Source: SAR202 cluster bacterium bin22 (GTDB taxonomy: Bacteria; Chloroflexota; Dehalococcoidia; Lucifugimonadales; UBA3495). Taken from it: a stretch of 64,000 nt of DNA. The translations under genes and the position numbers were made by a program. Below the pieces are notes generated by a model. It made no database searches and had not been told where the DNA came from. It worked only from the letters and a program-made list of their open reading frames with translations. The DNA lies in NCBI GenBank assembly GCA_002238505.1, contig MPMM01000004.1, forward strand, positions 124,001 to 188,000. The letters are read 5' to 3'. Below, piece by piece: positions 63,300 through 64,000 of the stretch. How positions within the stretch are numbered: position 1 is the stretch's first letter; each line of letters opens with the position of its first letter.

Positions 63300-64000
63300 A
63301 TGGAACTGGCAGTGTTGTTCGGCGGCCTGATTCTGGGTCTGGCAGTCGGCGTTCTGGCGGGCTGGGTTTGGCGCGCCGGTAAGGCTGGCCGCGAATCGGC
63401 CGAGCGTCAGGCGGAAATCGCAAGGTTGCAGGGTCAGTTGGAACAGGCGGCCACCACGCAGCAACTCCTGGAAACGGCCAGGACGCAGTTCAGCGAGACC
63501 GCCAGGCTGACCGCTGCCGAGGCGCTGCAGGGCAATAACGACCAGTTCCTCAAGCTGGCCAACGAGAATCTTGGGAAGACGCTGGAGACTGCCAGCCGGG
63601 AGTTGCAGCAACGACACCAGCAATTCCAGGAATTGGTAAAACCCCTGGCGGAAAACTACGGCAAGCTGAACCCCCAGATTGAGTCCCTGGTGCAGCAGAG
63701 CCAGTCCCTGGCCGTGGAAACGGGTAAGCTGTCTTCCGCCTTGACCGACAACCGCCAGGCTGGCCAGTGGGGCGAAGTGCAGCTGCGGCGGGTGGTTGAC
63801 CTGGCCGGAATGACCGAATATTGCGACTTTTCCGAGCAGGAGTCCCAGGGCTCTGTCCAAAGCCGACCGGACCTGGTGGTGAGATTGCCCGAGCGGCGCG
63901 CCATTGTGGTTGACGCCAAGGCCTCCACCCTGGCCTACATGGAAGCCCAACAGTCGGAAGATCCGGCCGCTGCTGATGAGGCATGGAACCGCCACGCCCA
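63300..64000 (+). CDS. rmuC: DNA recombination protein RmuC, 3' end outside window
   Basis: The first 233 codons of RmuC. An N-terminal membrane helix (LAVLFGGLILGLAVGVLAGW) is followed by a long coiled coil and the start of the RmuC nuclease-like domain (QAGQWGEVQLRRVVDLAGMT, then RPDLVVRLPERRAIVVDAKA with the PD-(D/E)XK-type aspartate-lysine core). RmuC limits DNA inversions at short repeats, which is notable in a genome with many inverted repeats. ATG 63300 follows AAGGGAGTAAATT. Confidence 0.92.
   Translation, partial: MELAVLFGGLILGLAVGVLAGWVWRAGKAGRESAERQAEIARLQGQLEQAATTQQLLETARTQFSETARLTAAEALQGNNDQFLKLANENLGKTLETASRELQQRHQQFQELVKPLAENYGKLNPQIESLVQQSQSLAVETGKLSSALTDNRQAGQWGEVQLRRVVDLAGMTEYCDFSEQESQGSVQSRPDLVVRLPERRAIVVDAKASTLAYMEAQQSEDPAAADEAWNRHA

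Overview
The window looks like chromosomal DNA of a GC-rich, free-living bacterium of the Chloroflexota, most likely a Dehalococcoidia/SAR202-type lineage. This is inferred from a stand-alone 16S rRNA gene, several flavin-dependent (LLM) oxidoreductases beside aldolase, FAH, amidase and hydantoinase-type catabolic genes, a coaD-rsmD neighbourhood, and canonical AGGAGG and TTGACA/TATAAT signals. No database search was possible, so the placement is an inference.

Layout. 1-4.2 kb: sbcD (cut by the window start), a zinc-ribbon coiled-coil gene, RNase P RNA and an HpcH/HpaI aldolase. 4.2-7.1 kb: an AT-richer NYN-domain gene, an LLM oxidoreductase and a vapBC-like pair. 7.3-22.1 kb: catabolic genes (TPP enzyme, gamma-glutamyltransferase, FAD amine oxidase, M20 carbamoylase, CoxG-like protein, amidase) interleaved with many palindromic repeats, two small nucleases (DUF559, HNH), a 971-residue HEPN plus degenerate-helicase protein, and an LRR membrane protein interrupted by an in-frame stop. 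22.1-24.7 kb: repeat-dominated DNA with a 192-bp tandem repeat and two unrecognised genes. 24.7-26.6 kb: a solitary 16S rRNA gene with its own promoter, processing stem and terminator. 26.8-30.6 kb: sat, aprB and aprA. 30.8-37 kb: two beta-hydroxyacid dehydrogenases, an alpha-carbonic anhydrase, an EamA exporter, a GlcG-like protein and a deacetylase-fold hydrolase. 37.4-39.9 kb: rsmD-coaD-coiled-coil operon and a bifunctional-nuclease gene. 40.2-47.4 kb: a complete F-type ATP synthase operon, followed by convergent rex. 48.4-64 kb: DUF503, alpha/beta hydrolase, D-hydroxyacid dehydrogenase, a fused membrane Fe-S HdrD/DsrMK-like protein, Mrr, an ABC exporter, a second LLM protein, an FAH-family protein, MFS, HNH-HIT, DUF2182 and rmuC (cut by the window end).

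How the genes fit together. Sat plus AprBA can interconvert sulfate, APS and sulfite. The membrane HdrD/DsrMK-like protein could link such a redox reaction to quinones, but that link is inference. Rex senses NADH/NAD+ and ends tail-to-tail with the ATP synthase operon at a shared bidirectional terminator.

The most unusual material is (i) a DUF559 nuclease gene whose termini are encoded by the palindromic repeats that surround it, a candidate repeat-nuclease mobile unit; (ii) a large protein joining a Swt1-type HEPN domain to an MrfA-like helicase in which every catalytic motif I can find is eroded while the C-terminal cysteine cluster is kept; and (iii) a 95-bp repeat sitting 20 bp upstream of both the rnpB promoter and a weaker candidate promoter for sat.
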